A DNA stretch of 64,000 nucleotides from Schistosoma haematobium (GCF_000699445.3 NC_067198.1:38043523-38107522), one strand, 5' to 3'; shown: positions 47,536 to 58,562, counted from the stretch's first letter. Numbers and translations are program-made. The notes: generated from the sequence alone by a model not told the origin.

Positions 47536-47874
47536 GAACATCGTCCGATCTAAACGACGACAAAACTACGGGCCTCCACAGGTTTTCCAACTCCCGTAGA
47601 TGGATCCTCCTTATCCACTAACCCGGTTTAAGAGCCGGACATTCGCTTTCCATCCTCTCAATTTCGTAATATAAAAGAACCCTATACCAAATGATTTTTA
47701 TAAAAGCAAAGAATAATACAGAATAGAAAACGTACAAACATTAAGATAAAATGTAATTTTGTACATGTTTATCTCCATCTAACATTTAGTTAATTACTGA
47801 AATTTTTGTCATATCATTAACAATATTTACTAACTACATACAATATGGAACACATTGGAATGTAAAACAATTAG

Positions 47875-48065
47875 TCCCTTTAATGAATTTCGATAGTATA
47901 ATAAGAAAACGAAAATTATCAAAACTGTGATGCTATGTTAGCGCAATGCGTTTCGAACAATCTGATCATACATATATATACGTGATCAGATTATTCGGAA
48001 TGTATTGCGCTAATATATCAACACATAGTTTTGATAATCTTCGTCTTCTTCTTACACTATCGAAA
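47875..48065. repeat. Palindromic Penelope-like terminus, about 90-bp arms
   Basis: Both arms contain ATCTGATCA, AATGTATTGCGC-like and AATCTTCGTC-like strings in inverted order around a centre near 47976 (CATATATATACGTG). Identity of the arms is about 75-80% by eye. Confidence 0.65.
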
Positions 48066-48070
48066 CATAG

Positions 48071-48660
48071 TAATGTATTAAGAAAAATTAACATTTATTA
48101 TTAATCATTCATTGTTCTAATTAGTTTTAAAAATATTCAATAAAATTACCTCCGATCTTTTTAAAAACTCTATTTTAATCCATTTCATTTTTAAAGTTAT
48201 AAAAGTGTTACTAAGGAAAATATTCTCAATATTCATATAATACACAAAAGAAAGTGTTTTTAAGTGTGTGTGTGTGTGTGTGCTTTTTTACGTCTTATCC
48301 TGATATATAGATCTATCTCTATGCCGTATAACTGTAGCAACAATAAAAACAACAACGACAACAAGAACAACAAAAATAATAACAAAAAACACTGTTCTAG
48401 TAAATTTCTGTAGGATCTATTTTTTTTCCTTTAAGATTCGATTATGAAATCACTGGAAATATTAATCATAACTTTTTTGTCGATAATACAACAAGTAAAT
48501 TAGAAGTAAGGGGTTAGTTAATAAAAGAAAAATACTACAGATTTAATTGTTCATTACTAATGTCCATTTGGAAATTGATTTATAATTATTATTGCCTATT
48601 ACCTTGATTATACTTCATATTAGTTGATAATATACAATTTCTATTTATATTATGTTTTAG
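48071..48660. other. Intron end with (TG)n tract
   Basis: It holds a TG dinucleotide tract at about 48264-48284 and an AAC/ACA-rich stretch near 48340-48390, then the acceptor of the last P2X exon. Confidence 0.6.
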
Positions 48661-48927
48661 GCGCCAACTGTCTGTGACATAATCGCATTAAATCTTTTAA
48701 GATCAAGAGATATTTATCAACGTGCAAAATTTGAAACAATTGCTGAAGAACAAGCTCATTTATCTAGTCGTCGTGCTGATAAAGCACAACGTAAAAAATA
48801 TGGTTTATCTAAACGGAATACAGATACAGTAAATGAAAATTCAGATGAAAATGGTAAAATTATACAATGGAAAGATGATCAAGAATTTATAGTAAATGAT
48901 ACACAAACTATACATTCATCAACATAA
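48661..48927 (+). CDS. P2X receptor, last coding exon (end of TM2 and C-terminal tail)
   Basis: The exon encodes 88 residues and a TAA stop. It starts APTVCDIIALNLLRSRDIYQ, which finishes TM2 with the Asp conserved in P2X channels, and then gives YQRAK, fitting the YxxxK motif next to the membrane that stabilises P2X receptors at the cell surface. The rest is a hydrophilic, charged tail (runs of Glu, Arg, Lys and Asp). The acceptor is TATGTTTTAG. The joined frame through all three exons is open. Possible AATAAA polyadenylation hexamers follow, for example at 49533-49538, but the 3' end of the transcript cannot be fixed by eye. Confidence 0.92.
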   Translation, partial: APTVCDIIALNLLRSRDIYQRAKFETIAEEQAHLSSRRADKAQRKKYGLSKRNTDTVNENSDENGKIIQWKDDQEFIVNDTQTIHSST

Positions 48928-49075
48928 TCACTGAATAATTGTAAATTCAAATGGAACGGTACGTTTTTGTTGTTGTTGTTGTTTTTTCTCTCTGAAATGG
49001 TTTCACTCATCGTACATGAAACTGTTGCACATTGAATGACTATGTAATTGAAGCTATGAAGTAAGAAAGAAATGG

Positions 49076-49140
<65 letters not shown>

Positions 49141-50069
49141 ATCATTTCCTTCAATATTCATTCATATCTCTTTTATTGTTATTCACTCGTACATATTTGA
49201 CGTTATTTCAAATTATATCTTAGCTTCTTTAACTATTGGTGGTTATGCTTTTGGTTTTTTAGAACTTCCAATGTGATAAATGACAATCGTTTACATTTTT
49301 AATATCTACATTCATATTTCTTTACAAACTATTACTAACATAAAGCAAAAGGATTAACATACATGAAAAGTTATATCATACTTCTAGATCTGTTGTAAAT
49401 GTTTACAAATTTTCATTAATTATTGTCATTTGTCTGCTTTGAATGTGTTCCCTTTTGTTTTGTCTTGTTCTTTTGTTTTTCTTTTCTGTTTTGTATTCAA
49501 CAATTTCTATTCGGTTATCTGTTTTCATTTATAATAAATTAATGTATTTCATTCCTGTTAGAAATTATTTGTTGAAAATGAACAACATTGCATTTCCCTC
49601 AGCAACCACCATCCACCCCCACCCCGAAAAAAACACAACGAAAACAAAAATGGATCCATTTCATCAGAATGTGAAAATATTCAAATATCAATTGGTTACT
49701 ATCATCTTAAGAAATGATGTCCATTTAGCGAGCGGAAAAATGGATTTTGAAAACAACCAGTATTTTCACATTTATATACTTCAATTTAAAGTTATTGAGA
49801 AACTTTTTTTCTTAAATGATAAACCAACAAATTGGAACTACTCATTTGGAACTTTCACTACGTTCATTTTGATGTAACTTTATTCTGTTTGTTTGGTGAA
49901 AGAATATAATTTGTGATGTTTTTCTCTCTCCCTCTCTCTTTCTCTCTTAATTCCTTAGTCTTTTTTTATTATAAAATTATTTTACAAACATTATCTATGA
50001 TAATCTTAATGTATTATGCATTTGTCAAAAGTACACATCTGTGAATTATTATAAGTATATATACATAGT
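48928..50069. other. Probable P2X 3' UTR and downstream spacer
   Basis: AT-rich sequence after the P2X stop, with the (TA)n tract and AATAAA at 49533-49538. An open frame at 49443-49877 has low-complexity composition and no motif, so I do not call it a gene. Confidence 0.5.
49076..49138 (+). repeat. (TA)n microsatellite downstream of P2X
   Basis: About 31 TA units lie 150 bases after the P2X stop codon, possibly inside the 3' UTR. Confidence 0.92.
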
Positions 50070-50425
50070 CTAAATCATGAAATAATCTTAGCTAGAACAC
50101 TACTGAAAACCTGAAAACTTTGGACGGACGTTTCATCCTCGTATGAGACTCTTAAAAAGTGAACATCCAGGAATCTACCACGGGGAATCGAACCTAGAAC
50201 TTTCGGTCTGTCATGCAAATGTTTGACCTTTGGACCACTAATCTGATATCTGATGTTGTGAGTGTCCAGCTTAAATCAACTCATGATATTGCACAACCTT
50301 CATCTATCGTTTACAGTAAATAACAATATCACATCTGATATGGTTGAACTCTATTGGTCACAGCTTCATACTAGATTTCCTGGAGTTGCATCTTGAAACT
50401 AGTGAGCACATGATTATTTTGAGTA
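50070..50425 (-). repeat. A-type hammerhead repeat, diverged full unit
   Basis: It runs from GGACGTTTCATCC-like ribozyme remnants through a B box relic GGTTCGATTCCCC to the head GCATCTTGAAACTAGTGAGC. Confidence 0.65.
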
Positions 50426-50999
50426 TATATGTATATGTTACGTGTTTTCTATATATAATTCCTATTCGAAAAAAAAATATTTTTGATTTATTTTGATCAG
50501 TAGCTGGGGCATATTTGCATAATCCAGTCCAAACTGATAGGTGATAACTTCTCTGGATGGAACAGTATGTAATATCGCTATGAATCCAGCGGAATTATCG
50601 GCTGTAACATAAACGTACGTATACCTTGCTAAAGAATACTAGATAGTACGAATTTAACTTGACGATTTCTTATCGACTGATATCATCCGTTTAACGTGGA
50701 TTTCCTTTCGTGAAACATTTGCTTGGTTAAAAAAGCGCTATTTTTAGAATTTAATGGATGTCATACATTGAGGAAAAAGAGGAAAATTCCGTAAATCTTT
50801 AATAACCAATTTTATCCACACTGAATACAATTATTTAAAATCGTATGTAGGTAACTTCTGCAGAAAAATGATTACATAACACTCAATAAAAAATTTACAG
50901 TAAATATCATTAGACAATGTAGCACACAAATGAACTGAAAACAAACAGTGAATATAACTGAAATATCTAACATACAACATCAGTGATTATTATCAGAAA
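50426..50999. other. No supported feature
   Basis: Unique AT-rich spacer between two A-type repeats. Confidence 0.5.
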
Positions 51000-51376
51000 G
51001 ACGTTTTTGTGGATATTATAGTAATTTTAATAGTTGAGTTCATGAGTCAATTGAAGCTAGATCGCCATGAAAAATCATGTAATCGCCGGATGGCCGTTTC
51101 GTGGGACTCCTCAGCAGTGCACATCCACGATCCCACCTGACGAGATTCGAACACAGGACCTATCGGTCTCACGCGCGGACGCTTAGCCTCTACACCACTG
51201 AGACAGTCGGCATCCAACAGTGTTAATGTCTGATTTCAACCAAAAATTATCGATGGTTGATACAATTAGGATTTATTCTTTTGTAATCTTTATCTATGTA
51301 TTGATTCGCTTCTAACAAATTAGGCTTAGTAAATGCATAGAAAAGATACGAGAGATTCTTCACTAGTTGAGGAATA
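51000..51376 (-). repeat. A-type hammerhead repeat with long-head variant
   Basis: B box GTGTTCGAATCTC, A box region, then the long-head block (51240-51376). The ribozyme lost its stem II loop (GTTTCGTGGGACTCC). Confidence 0.75.
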
Positions 51377-51645
51377 TTTTCACAGCTTTTCTTAAATTTT
51401 GTATATTAACGCCCATGGGACCATTATTCCAGTAGTGTGTAACTTTTAGAGGGCAATACGAAGTCTCTGCAACAGCTTTTTTCTGTATAACACAAATTAA
51501 ACGATCGGCATACACGCATCGTGAGAGATGAATTGGATTAATTAATTGACTAATATAAATTAATGGAATTTATTAAGCACGTACATATAAAAGGATGCGA
51601 GTGAGTCATCAAACACGTTAGGAGTGAAAAAAGTATATGGGTGGG

Positions 51646-51899
51646 CTGTAACAAGTGACCAATCACATCTATTTATGTACGCGTGCGAACATATTATGTA
51701 GACGAATATCCTTAAAACATCTGTGGCTTAAATTTATTATTCATATACGCCCCCGCGACGATAAAAACTTTTTCACCCCTTTCCCCTTTTGCACTCCTCG
51801 AACTTGTTGTTTAATAAAGAGGAAGAATGGTATTTGTAAAATCTCAACGAAAGAATTTGAAGTAAATCCAGCGTATCACCTGGCAATCTGGTCCAAGCT
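51646..51899 (+). repeat. Degenerate LTR-like fragment left of the CsRn1-type element
   Basis: The fragment begins TGTAACAAGTGACCAATC. Its last 85 bases (51814-51899) recur at 57498-57580 right of the element. It looks like a piece of an older LTR element; I cannot name it. Confidence 0.5.
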
Positions 51900-51955
51900 A
51901 TTTCGGCACCCAAATATTGTGAAACTATTCGTTCAAATTTAGATGAAAGTTCTTA

Positions 51956-52484
51956 TATAGCGACTCACGTGCAAATGGGTTTATTCTCATTTAACTCAGT
52001 TAAGCCCTTTTGCTAACTTATTTAGCGGACAAAGCCATCCGCACTATAACAATTTATTGTACCCTTATTATTATTTTGTGCTTGTATGAAATACGCATAC
52101 TTGAATATTGCTTACGGCCTACGCATTTATTCACTCTGCTAGTCTCACTACTAACCGCTTATTTGATTCGATTACTCATTAATTTCACATGCTATATATA
52201 TGTCCACGTTATTCATATGGTTGACTGCTTTCTCGCTCGCTTGATTGTACTCGATTACTTACATTCGCTCAGGCGCTCGCTTGCCTGTTTGCCATTCGAC
52301 ACAACTCTTAATGCTCGTTTAATGCATCTGTAATTTTGGACATCTGTGTGTGTGGTCTCGAAATAAACGTAATCAACGCTTCGTATTCGCCTTCTGAATA
52401 ATATACCGTTGGGGTTAAATAGGACGATAATCAAGACGAATTGTATACGAAGTTTAAGGGATATATCGAATACCGACCACCACA
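51956..52484 (+). repeat. 5' LTR of the CsRn1-type element
   Basis: This 529-bp copy recurs at 56912-57440 with no difference that I can see. It begins TATAGCGACTCACGTG and ends CGACCACCACA. The AATAAA at 52362-52367 could serve 3' end formation, and TATATATA near 52195 is a possible core promoter. The start lacks the usual TG, and the exact edge is ambiguous by one base because of the CTTA/CTTAT flank. Confidence 0.88.
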
Positions 52485-52488
52485 TAAT

Positions 52489-52506
52489 TGGCGATCCCGA
52501 CGCGCG
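52489..52506 (+). other. Primer-binding site, tRNA-Trp-like
   Basis: TGGCGATCCCGACGCG lies four bases after the LTR. It resembles the complement of a tRNA-Trp 3' end (TGGTGACCCCGACGTG) with three differences. CsRn1-clade elements are known for tRNA-Trp priming; the match here is by memory of that tRNA. Confidence 0.6.
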
Positions 52507-52838
52507 AACACGAAACAATCTTAAACGACATAATCCAATTCCTAAAATCCAACGTATTCGATTACAATTGTAACTATCATTTGGATTATAATTATAACTG
52601 TGGATTTATTATCTCATTATTCTAATTATACGTACATTATCTCACAAACATTATAGAACATAACGATAATATTCATAATAAACAACGATATTTTTACAAA
52701 CAATTGATATTTTGGTGCAATTTAGTAAGTCCGTTCTTTGTTATAAATTGTACCATTTGTTTTTATCATTGTTTTTATCGACTCACTTTTCTCTGTGACA
52801 TTCGCATTATATTCGTGTACTTTTTGATCTTTATAAAT

Positions 52839-54119
52839 ATGTCTTTAAGTAACGATACAATAGAACTTTCCCAAACGCCGTCCGTGAGGTCCATTAATGT
52901 AACTATTCCTCCTTTTAAGGTCACAGATCCTCAACTTTGGTTTATCAGACTTGAACATTACTTTGTAGCTAATCGTGTTCATACACAGCGAGATAAATTT
53001 GGCCACGCGAGCTCGCTACTTCCAGATGAAGTAGCAGATAATGTACGAGAGATTTTAATCAAGCCAGACATAGAAAAGCCATACGACGCATTAAAACAGG
53101 CAGTGATTAAAGCCGTCTCATTAAGCGACCGGCAAGCCATCGAACAACTTCTCAGTCAAGTGCAGATAGGAGATAGGACTCCATCTCAACTAAAAAACTA
53201 CATGAGAAGCATAATCGATGACAGAAAAGTAGATAAAAACATATTTTATCAGTTGTGGTTACGACGACTTCCAGCGAACGTGCAGCAGATCCTTGCGGTT
53301 GAGGACAGCGATGTCGATATAGACAACATCGCTAAAATAGCCGATAGGATTTATGAGAGAATGAAACAAACGAGTCCGCAAAGGCATAGTACCACAATAG
53401 ATGGACGAATCGATGCATTACAAAAGGAGATTAATGTTTTATGCCACAAGCTGACGAAACTAAATCAGAGCGATACGCAAAGAGGATGGTCACGAAGTAG
53501 ATCAAGGGAAAGAAGTCGATCACGTTCTAGGAGACGCTCAGCTCCTACAATATGTTGGTACCATCAAACTTTCGGCGATAAAGCTCGAAACTGTAGATCA
53601 CCATGTAAATTCAAACGAACACACCGATTTTCGATAACCGCCGCAACAACTACAACAGCTCCTAGAAACAGTCGTTTATTTTACGTTCAGGATAGAGTAA
53701 CAGGCGCTCAATTCTTAGTGGATACGGGAGCAGAAGTAAGCGTTGTGCCTCCAGTAAGTAACGAAACACGAAATATCGATACAGCGCTAACGCTTAAGGC
53801 AGCAAATAAATCCGATATAAAAACATATGGCAAGCGAAAAGTAACCTTGAATTTCGGTCGTACTACCTCATTCCGCTGGGAATTCATTATCGCAGATGTA
53901 TCCGTACCTATAATTGGTATTGATTTCTTAAAGAATTTTGACTTACTAGTGGATACCCGACGAAACCGGCTCATGAACGGCGACCATTCAGTAGTGATAA
54001 GAGGAGTGACGACTGATCACGCATCCATGAATTTAGTAGTGTCAAAAGACAAAAGCGAGCCATATAGATCGCTTCTAAACGAGTATGCCGATCTGACTGA
54101 CGAAGATATCATACGATAA
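52839..54119 (+). CDS. Gag-protease polyprotein of the CsRn1-type element
   Basis: I choose the ATG at 52839 ([12 protein letters not shown]). The frame is open 45 codons further up, but that part is hydrophobic and unlike Gag. The product has 426 residues. The N-terminal half is a capsid-like region ([17 protein letters not shown]), followed by a short Arg/Ser-rich stretch. Near residue 239 is a CHCC zinc box (CWYH..., then C, then C), the CsRn1-clade variant rather than CCHC. Aspartic protease active site DTGAEVS lies near residue 295, with IIGIDFL downstream as the usual flap-side motif. It ends TAA at 54117-54119, just before the RT frame, which is shifted by +1. Confidence 0.88.
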   Translation: MSLSNDTIELSQTPSVRSINVTIPPFKVTDPQLWFIRLEHYFVANRVHTQRDKFGHASSLLPDEVADNVREILIKPDIEKPYDALKQAVIKAVSLSDRQAIEQLLSQVQIGDRTPSQLKNYMRSIIDDRKVDKNIFYQLWLRRLPANVQQILAVEDSDVDIDNIAKIADRIYERMKQTSPQRHSTTIDGRIDALQKEINVLCHKLTKLNQSDTQRGWSRSRSRERSRSRSRRRSAPTICWYHQTFGDKARNCRSPCKFKRTHRFSITAATTTTAPRNSRLFYVQDRVTGAQFLVDTGAEVSVVPPVSNETRNIDTALTLKAANKSDIKTYGKRKVTLNFGRTTSFRWEFIIADVSVPIIGIDFLKNFDLLVDTRRNRLMNGDHSVVIRGVTTDHASMNLVVSKDKSEPYRSLLNEYADLTDEDIIR

Positions 54120-56754
54120 CAGAGATCTTAAACATACGGTACAGCACCATATTATAACGAAAGGTCCACCGACTAAATCAAGACCACGAAGGCTAGACCC
54201 GAAAAGGTTGAATGTCGCGAAACGAGAGTTCGAAAAGTTAACGAAGCTTGGTATCATAAGACCTAATAGTCCCTGGGCGTCCCCATTGCATATGGTTTCG
54301 AAGAAGAATGGGGAAATCAGGCCATGCGGAGACTATAGAGCCCTTAACAAGCAAACGATAGCAGACAGATATCCGATACCACATATCCACGACATTACTA
54401 CCAATATGGAAGGTGCCACGATATTTTCGAAAATCGATCTCGTTCGAGCTTATTACCATATTCCCGTAGCGGCAGAAGATATATCTAAAACGGCTATAAC
54501 TACTCCATTTGGGTTATTTGAGTTTTTGCGAATGCCCTTCGGATTAACTAATGCAGCCCAAACCTTCCAAAGATTCATCGATCAGGTCGTCAGGGGTTTG
54601 ACAGGAGTTCACGCATATATCGATGATATACTAGTAGCTAGCTCTACCAGGGAAGAACATCTACGACAGTTGTTTACGAAACTTCAAGAACATGGCGTCA
54701 CTATTAACGTGGAAAAGTGTGAATTTGGGAAGGAATCATTGCAATTCCTAGGTCATATGATAAATTCACATGGTATCATGCCAGTTCCGACAGAAGTTGC
54801 TGCTATTCGTAATTATCCGTTGCCCGATTCACAAAGAAAATTACGAAGATTCTTGGGGCTAATAAACTATTATAGACGATTTATCCCAAACTGCGCAGCA
54901 ATATTACAGCCATTGACGGACGCCTTGCGAGGACATACTCGAACATTCCGTCTGTCAGCGGACGCTATACAGGCTTTTGAGAACGCTAAGCGAGCGCTAA
55001 ACGAGAAGATGATGTTGGTACGACGAAAGAACGAAGCACCATTAGCAGTAATGACAGACGCATCGAACTTAGCAGTAGGAGCCGTTTTGCAGCAGTTAGT
55101 AAACGGTGCATGGGAGCCACTTTCATTTTTCTCGAAAAGATTAAATCCTACCCAAACGAGATATAGTACGTTTGGAAGAGAATTATTAGCAATCTACTTA
55201 GCAATAAAACACTTCCGTCATATGGTCGAAGGCATAAGTTTTACCGTCTATACAGACCACAAACCACTAACGAAAGCATTAAGCGCAAAGCAAGACAATT
55301 ATTCCCCGAGAGAGATCCGACAACTAGAGTTCATTTCACAGTTCACGTCCGACATACAGTACGTTAAAGGACAAGAAAACGATGTGGCCGACGCATTGTC
55401 ACGAGCAACGATAAGCACACTTATGGCAAGTGGAATTGATTATAACGGTCTAGCAAAGTTGCAGGAGAGAGACATCGAGCTAAATAAACTCAGATCCGGT
55501 GGTTCAACATCATTCGTACTCGAAGAGGTGCAGTTTGATAACACGAAAGTAGTTTGCGATACATCAACAGGCCGACCGCGACCATTTATCCCGAAAACGT
55601 TGCGACACAAAATATTCGAAAGCATGCACAACATGTCGCACCCAGGAATAAAAGCCACGATAAAGCTGATTAGTGAACGATTCGTATGGACAAACATGAA
55701 TCACGATGTACGTAATTGGACACAAGCATGCATGAAGTGCCAAAAAGTCAAGGTACATCGTCATACTAGCTCTGCAGTAGGTCCGTTTTCGCACCCAGAC
55801 ACTAGATTTGAACATATATACATCGATATTGTAGGACCACTGCCCGTTTCAAATGGATACAGCTATATCTTTACATGCATCGATAGGTTTACACGATGGC
55901 CGGTAGCAGTGCCGATAAAAGACACCTCAGCTGAAACGGTAGCTAAAACCCTAGTTGAAAATTGGATTTCTTACTACGGTGTACCAACGATTATCACAAC
56001 TGATAGAGGAGCACAATTCGAAAGTCGACTCTTTCAGCAGCTTACAGAACTCCTCGGTATTAAACGAATCCGAACGACGTCGTACCATCCAATGGCAAAC
56101 GGAATGGTCGAACGCCTACATAGGCAATTAAAAGCGTCCCTTACAGCCGTCATCGTTAACAACGATTGGTCTAATAAACTTCCTCTAGTAATGCTAGCCC
56201 TAAGAGCAACAATTAAACAAGACATGGGGTGTTGTCCAGCCGAGTTAGTATACGGAACTACTCTGCGATTACCCGGAGAATTTTTCACTTCAAGTAGAAA
56301 TGTCCCGACTGATGTAACCGGCTATGTGCAACGCCTGAGAAAGCACATGAGCGATTTAAAAATAACACCTCCCAGACCACAACAACGACGGGTATTCATA
56401 CCACAGGAACTGCATAACAGCTCTCACGTATTCATCAGAAGAGATAAAATACAACCACCTCTTCAATCGAGTTACGATGGCCCATTTAAAGTGATAGAGA
56501 GGACAAATAAAACGGTCACCATAGAAAAAGCTGGGAAGACAGATGTAATTAGCATCGATCGAGTAAAGCCAGCTTTCATCGATAGCGATAATCAATCAAC
56601 AAGTACAGACTCATCTAAGATGGTCACACCAGCGAAACATGAGTCCCAAAAATCAACAACGTTAACGCAACAAAAAGACAAGACTCCGATAACAACAAGA
56701 TCCGGCCGCAGAGTAAGATGGCCCCAACAATATGTCGCTACGATTTTTTATTAA
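54097..56754 (+). CDS. Pol: reverse transcriptase, RNase H and integrase of the CsRn1-type element
   Basis: The frame opens after an in-frame TGA at 54094-54096 and overlaps gag by 23 bases. No ATG of its own fits, so it is probably reached by frameshift. RT begins at [13 protein letters not shown] with motifs [17 protein letters not shown] (YIDD about 137 residues after TTG 54208) and [11 protein letters not shown]. RNase H follows ([19 protein letters not shown]). Integrase has an HHCC box (HNMSHPGIK ... CMKCQ) and a DDE triad at about [14 protein letters not shown] and MVERLHRQ. There is no chromodomain. No internal stop or frameshift is seen, so the catalytic parts look intact. Confidence 0.9.
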   Translation: MTKISYDNRDLKHTVQHHIITKGPPTKSRPRRLDPKRLNVAKREFEKLTKLGIIRPNSPWASPLHMVSKKNGEIRPCGDYRALNKQTIADRYPIPHIHDITTNMEGATIFSKIDLVRAYYHIPVAAEDISKTAITTPFGLFEFLRMPFGLTNAAQTFQRFIDQVVRGLTGVHAYIDDILVASSTREEHLRQLFTKLQEHGVTINVEKCEFGKESLQFLGHMINSHGIMPVPTEVAAIRNYPLPDSQRKLRRFLGLINYYRRFIPNCAAILQPLTDALRGHTRTFRLSADAIQAFENAKRALNEKMMLVRRKNEAPLAVMTDASNLAVGAVLQQLVNGAWEPLSFFSKRLNPTQTRYSTFGRELLAIYLAIKHFRHMVEGISFTVYTDHKPLTKALSAKQDNYSPREIRQLEFISQFTSDIQYVKGQENDVADALSRATISTLMASGIDYNGLAKLQERDIELNKLRSGGSTSFVLEEVQFDNTKVVCDTSTGRPRPFIPKTLRHKIFESMHNMSHPGIKATIKLISERFVWTNMNHDVRNWTQACMKCQKVKVHRHTSSAVGPFSHPDTRFEHIYIDIVGPLPVSNGYSYIFTCIDRFTRWPVAVPIKDTSAETVAKTLVENWISYYGVPTIITTDRGAQFESRLFQQLTELLGIKRIRTTSYHPMANGMVERLHRQLKASLTAVIVNNDWSNKLPLVMLALRATIKQDMGCCPAELVYGTTLRLPGEFFTSSRNVPTDVTGYVQRLRKHMSDLKITPPRPQQRRVFIPQELHNSSHVFIRRDKIQPPLQSSYDGPFKVIERTNKTVTIEKAGKTDVISIDRVKPAFIDSDNQSTSTDSSKMVTPAKHESQKSTTLTQQKDKTPITTRSGRRVRWPQQYVATIFY

Positions 56755-56898
56755 TGATCTTCTACTATTTTAAATATTAATTATAACTTCATCTTAATTT
56801 TGTATAAGCCATTTTTTTTTCAAACAATTGAAACTACCCTATTCAGTCTACTATTTTTTTTATGCAAACATAGACATTTTCCATATATCTTTGTTTGC

Positions 56899-56909
56899 AG
56901 GGGGGAGCT
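56899..56909 (+). other. Polypurine tract of the CsRn1-type element
   Basis: The purine run AGGGGGGAG lies immediately before the 3' LTR, where plus-strand synthesis would start. Confidence 0.7.
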
Positions 56910-56911
56910 AT

Positions 56912-57440
56912 TATAGCGACTCACGTGCAAATGGGTTTATTCTCATTTAACTCAGTTAAGCCCTTTTGCTAACTTATTTAGCGGACAAAGCCATCCGCAC
57001 TATAACAATTTATTGTACCCTTATTATTATTTTGTGCTTGTATGAAATACGCATACTTGAATATTGCTTACGGCCTACGCATTTATTCACTCTGCTAGTC
57101 TCACTACTAACCGCTTATTTGATTCGATTACTCATTAATTTCACATGCTATATATATGTCCACGTTATTCATATGGTTGACTGCTTTCTCGCTCGCTTGA
57201 TTGTACTCGATTACTTACATTCGCTCAGGCGCTCGCTTGCCTGTTTGCCATTCGACACAACTCTTAATGCTCGTTTAATGCATCTGTAATTTTGGACATC
57301 TGTGTGTGTGGTCTCGAAATAAACGTAATCAACGCTTCGTATTCGCCTTCTGAATAATATACCGTTGGGGTTAAATAGGACGATAATCAAGACGAATTGT
57401 ATACGAAGTTTAAGGGATATATCGAATACCGACCACCACA
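56912..57440 (+). repeat. 3' LTR of the CsRn1-type element
   Basis: This is the second 529-bp copy, matching 51956-52484. It is followed by CTTAT, matching the left flank. Confidence 0.88.
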
Positions 57441-57497
57441 CTTATTTATTGTTTTTCAATAGTATTAATAATTTTAAAAGTGATGTAATTGAGACAT

Positions 57498-57580
57498 TAA
57501 AGAGGAAGAATGTATTTGTAAGATCTCAGAGAAAGAATTTCAAGTAAATCCAACGTTTCGCCTGGCAATCTGGTCCAAGC
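57498..57580 (+). repeat. Second copy of the flanking fragment
   Basis: It matches 51814-51899 at roughly 85-90% (shared CCTGGCAATCTGGTCCAAGC). The divergence is far higher than between the LTRs, so it is not a target duplication. Confidence 0.6.
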
Positions 57581-57689
57581 TTTTCCATAGAAAATATGAT
57601 ATAATTGGTTGGCTTATATTAAACTGACTGTGGATTTTTTTTGCACTTCTATTGATAAATGAGGGTATGACCATCAATAAATAGGCTTA

Positions 57690-57969
57690 GACTACAATTT
57701 ATGGACGAACCAATGAGATCAAGGATAACAAGTCATGAATTTTGGTACAAAACCCATTCATCTATATGGTTAAATAGCGCTTTAGTATTTTAGCTGATGT
57801 CAGTTCGTGATGCGAACCGTAAATGTAATTCTTAATCCTAACTTCCAATTCTAAATCACAAACTTAATTCTCCATACGAAATCTAACCCTTTTATGACCA
57901 CAGGAAGTTGACATATTTTCTCACGATCACTTTAGCGTCGCTCAATTGTCGTCCATATATTATTAGTCT
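57690..57969 (+). mobile_element. MITE-like inverted-repeat element, copy 3 (best ends)
   Basis: The left end GACTACAATTTATGGACGAA matches the inverse of the right end (GTCGTCCATATATTATTAGT) over about 20 bases with few mismatches. It is 280 bp long and carries a run of degenerate CTAAC/CTAAATC repeats inside. Confidence 0.75.
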
Positions 57970-58081
57970 CCCCATACTTTGTGATTGGTTTTAGTGTTAT
58001 AGAAATACGTGCTCACTTTGTCCAGGTGAACATTATTTTTCGCTAAAATGATCATTTAGTTAATTATAAATCATTACACAG

Positions 58082-58454
58082 ATTGAAATCATAATTCAAT
58101 TGAAGCTAGACCACCATGGAAAATCTGAGAGCACTGGACGGCCGTTTCATCCTAGTATGGGACTCCTCAGCAGTGCGCACACACGATCCCACACCCCACG
58201 AGATTCAAACCCAGGACCTATCAGTCTCGCACCAGGCACTTAACCAACTAGACCACTGAGCCGGCATCCAATGGTGTTAATGTCTAACTTCAACCAGTCC
58301 ACAAAGTTGCGCCATCGCATACCATTGTCTTGGCTCAGTGGTCTAGTTGGTTAAGCGCCTGGCGCGGGACTGATAGGTTTTGGGTTCGAATCTCGCGGGG
58401 TATGGGATCGTGTGTACTAAACAATATGTAAAACGTGTAGTAAAAAAATAAATA
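58082..58454. repeat. A-type hammerhead repeat, head-to-head pair at the duplicated end
   Basis: Minus 58082-58330 with an intact ribozyme. Plus 58331-58454 with A box TGGCTCAGTGG and B box GGGTTCGAATCTC. 58237-58451 is copied at 63786-64000. Confidence 0.82.
58131..58176 (-). ncRNA. Hammerhead ribozyme, intact core (A-type)
   Basis: The six-pair stem I GCACTG/CAGTGC is perfect. CTGAGGA, GAAAC and GTC are kept. Stem II closes with G-U (GTCC/GGAT). Confidence 0.78.
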
Positions 58455-58464
58455 CTAACGGGAT

Positions 58465-58562
58465 GGCCATTTTAACATAGTATGAGACTCGCCAGTAGTG
58501 CTCATCCACAATCCCACACACGGGACTCGAATCGATTTCGCGCGCCAACGCTTAACCTTGGG
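58465..58562 (-). repeat. A-type hammerhead repeat, fragment
   Basis: GGGATGGCCATTTTAACATA to CGCTTAACC, then an abrupt join to LTR-element pol sequence at about 58563. Confidence 0.65.

Larger units (their letters stand above)
44351..48660 (+). other. P2X intron of about 4.3 kb
   Basis: The donor is GTAAGTAATT and the acceptor TATGTTTTAG. The intron joins ALLGL to APTVCD inside TM2. It contains a Penelope-like 3' fragment with nested insertions, an (ATT)n tract, U and W repeats and a palindromic Penelope-like terminus. Confidence 0.88.
51956..57440 (+). mobile_element. Ty3-group LTR retrotransposon, CsRn1/Boudicca type, nearly intact
   Basis: The element has two 529-bp direct LTRs, a primer-binding site, gag-protease and RT-RNaseH-integrase frames and a purine tract. 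The short direct repeat CTTA(T) flanks it, at 51952 on the left and 57441 on the right. The CHCC gag box and tRNA-Trp-like primer site are traits I recall for the Kabuki/CsRn1 clade, which includes schistosome Boudicca. The LTRs look identical by eye, so the insertion is recent. The exact named element cannot be given without a database. Confidence 0.9.

Noticed and set aside
47990..48065. A hammerhead in the Penelope-like terminus
   Set aside because: Penelope-like elements are known to carry hammerheads, but the candidate core here reads TTGATAA or CTGATAA without G8, and no paired GAAAC context convinced me.
49443..49877. A 144-codon frame downstream of P2X
   Set aside because: Hydrophobic, low-complexity start and no recognisable domain; more likely 3' UTR or spacer.
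52010..52333. A 107-codon frame found identically at 56966-57289
   Set aside because: It lies wholly inside the LTRs, so the identity reflects LTR duplication, not a gene.
58331..58420. tRNA-like sequences with good A and B boxes
   Set aside because: They are promoters of repeat families and do not fold as complete tRNAs by eye; a real tRNA gene is not supported anywhere in the window.
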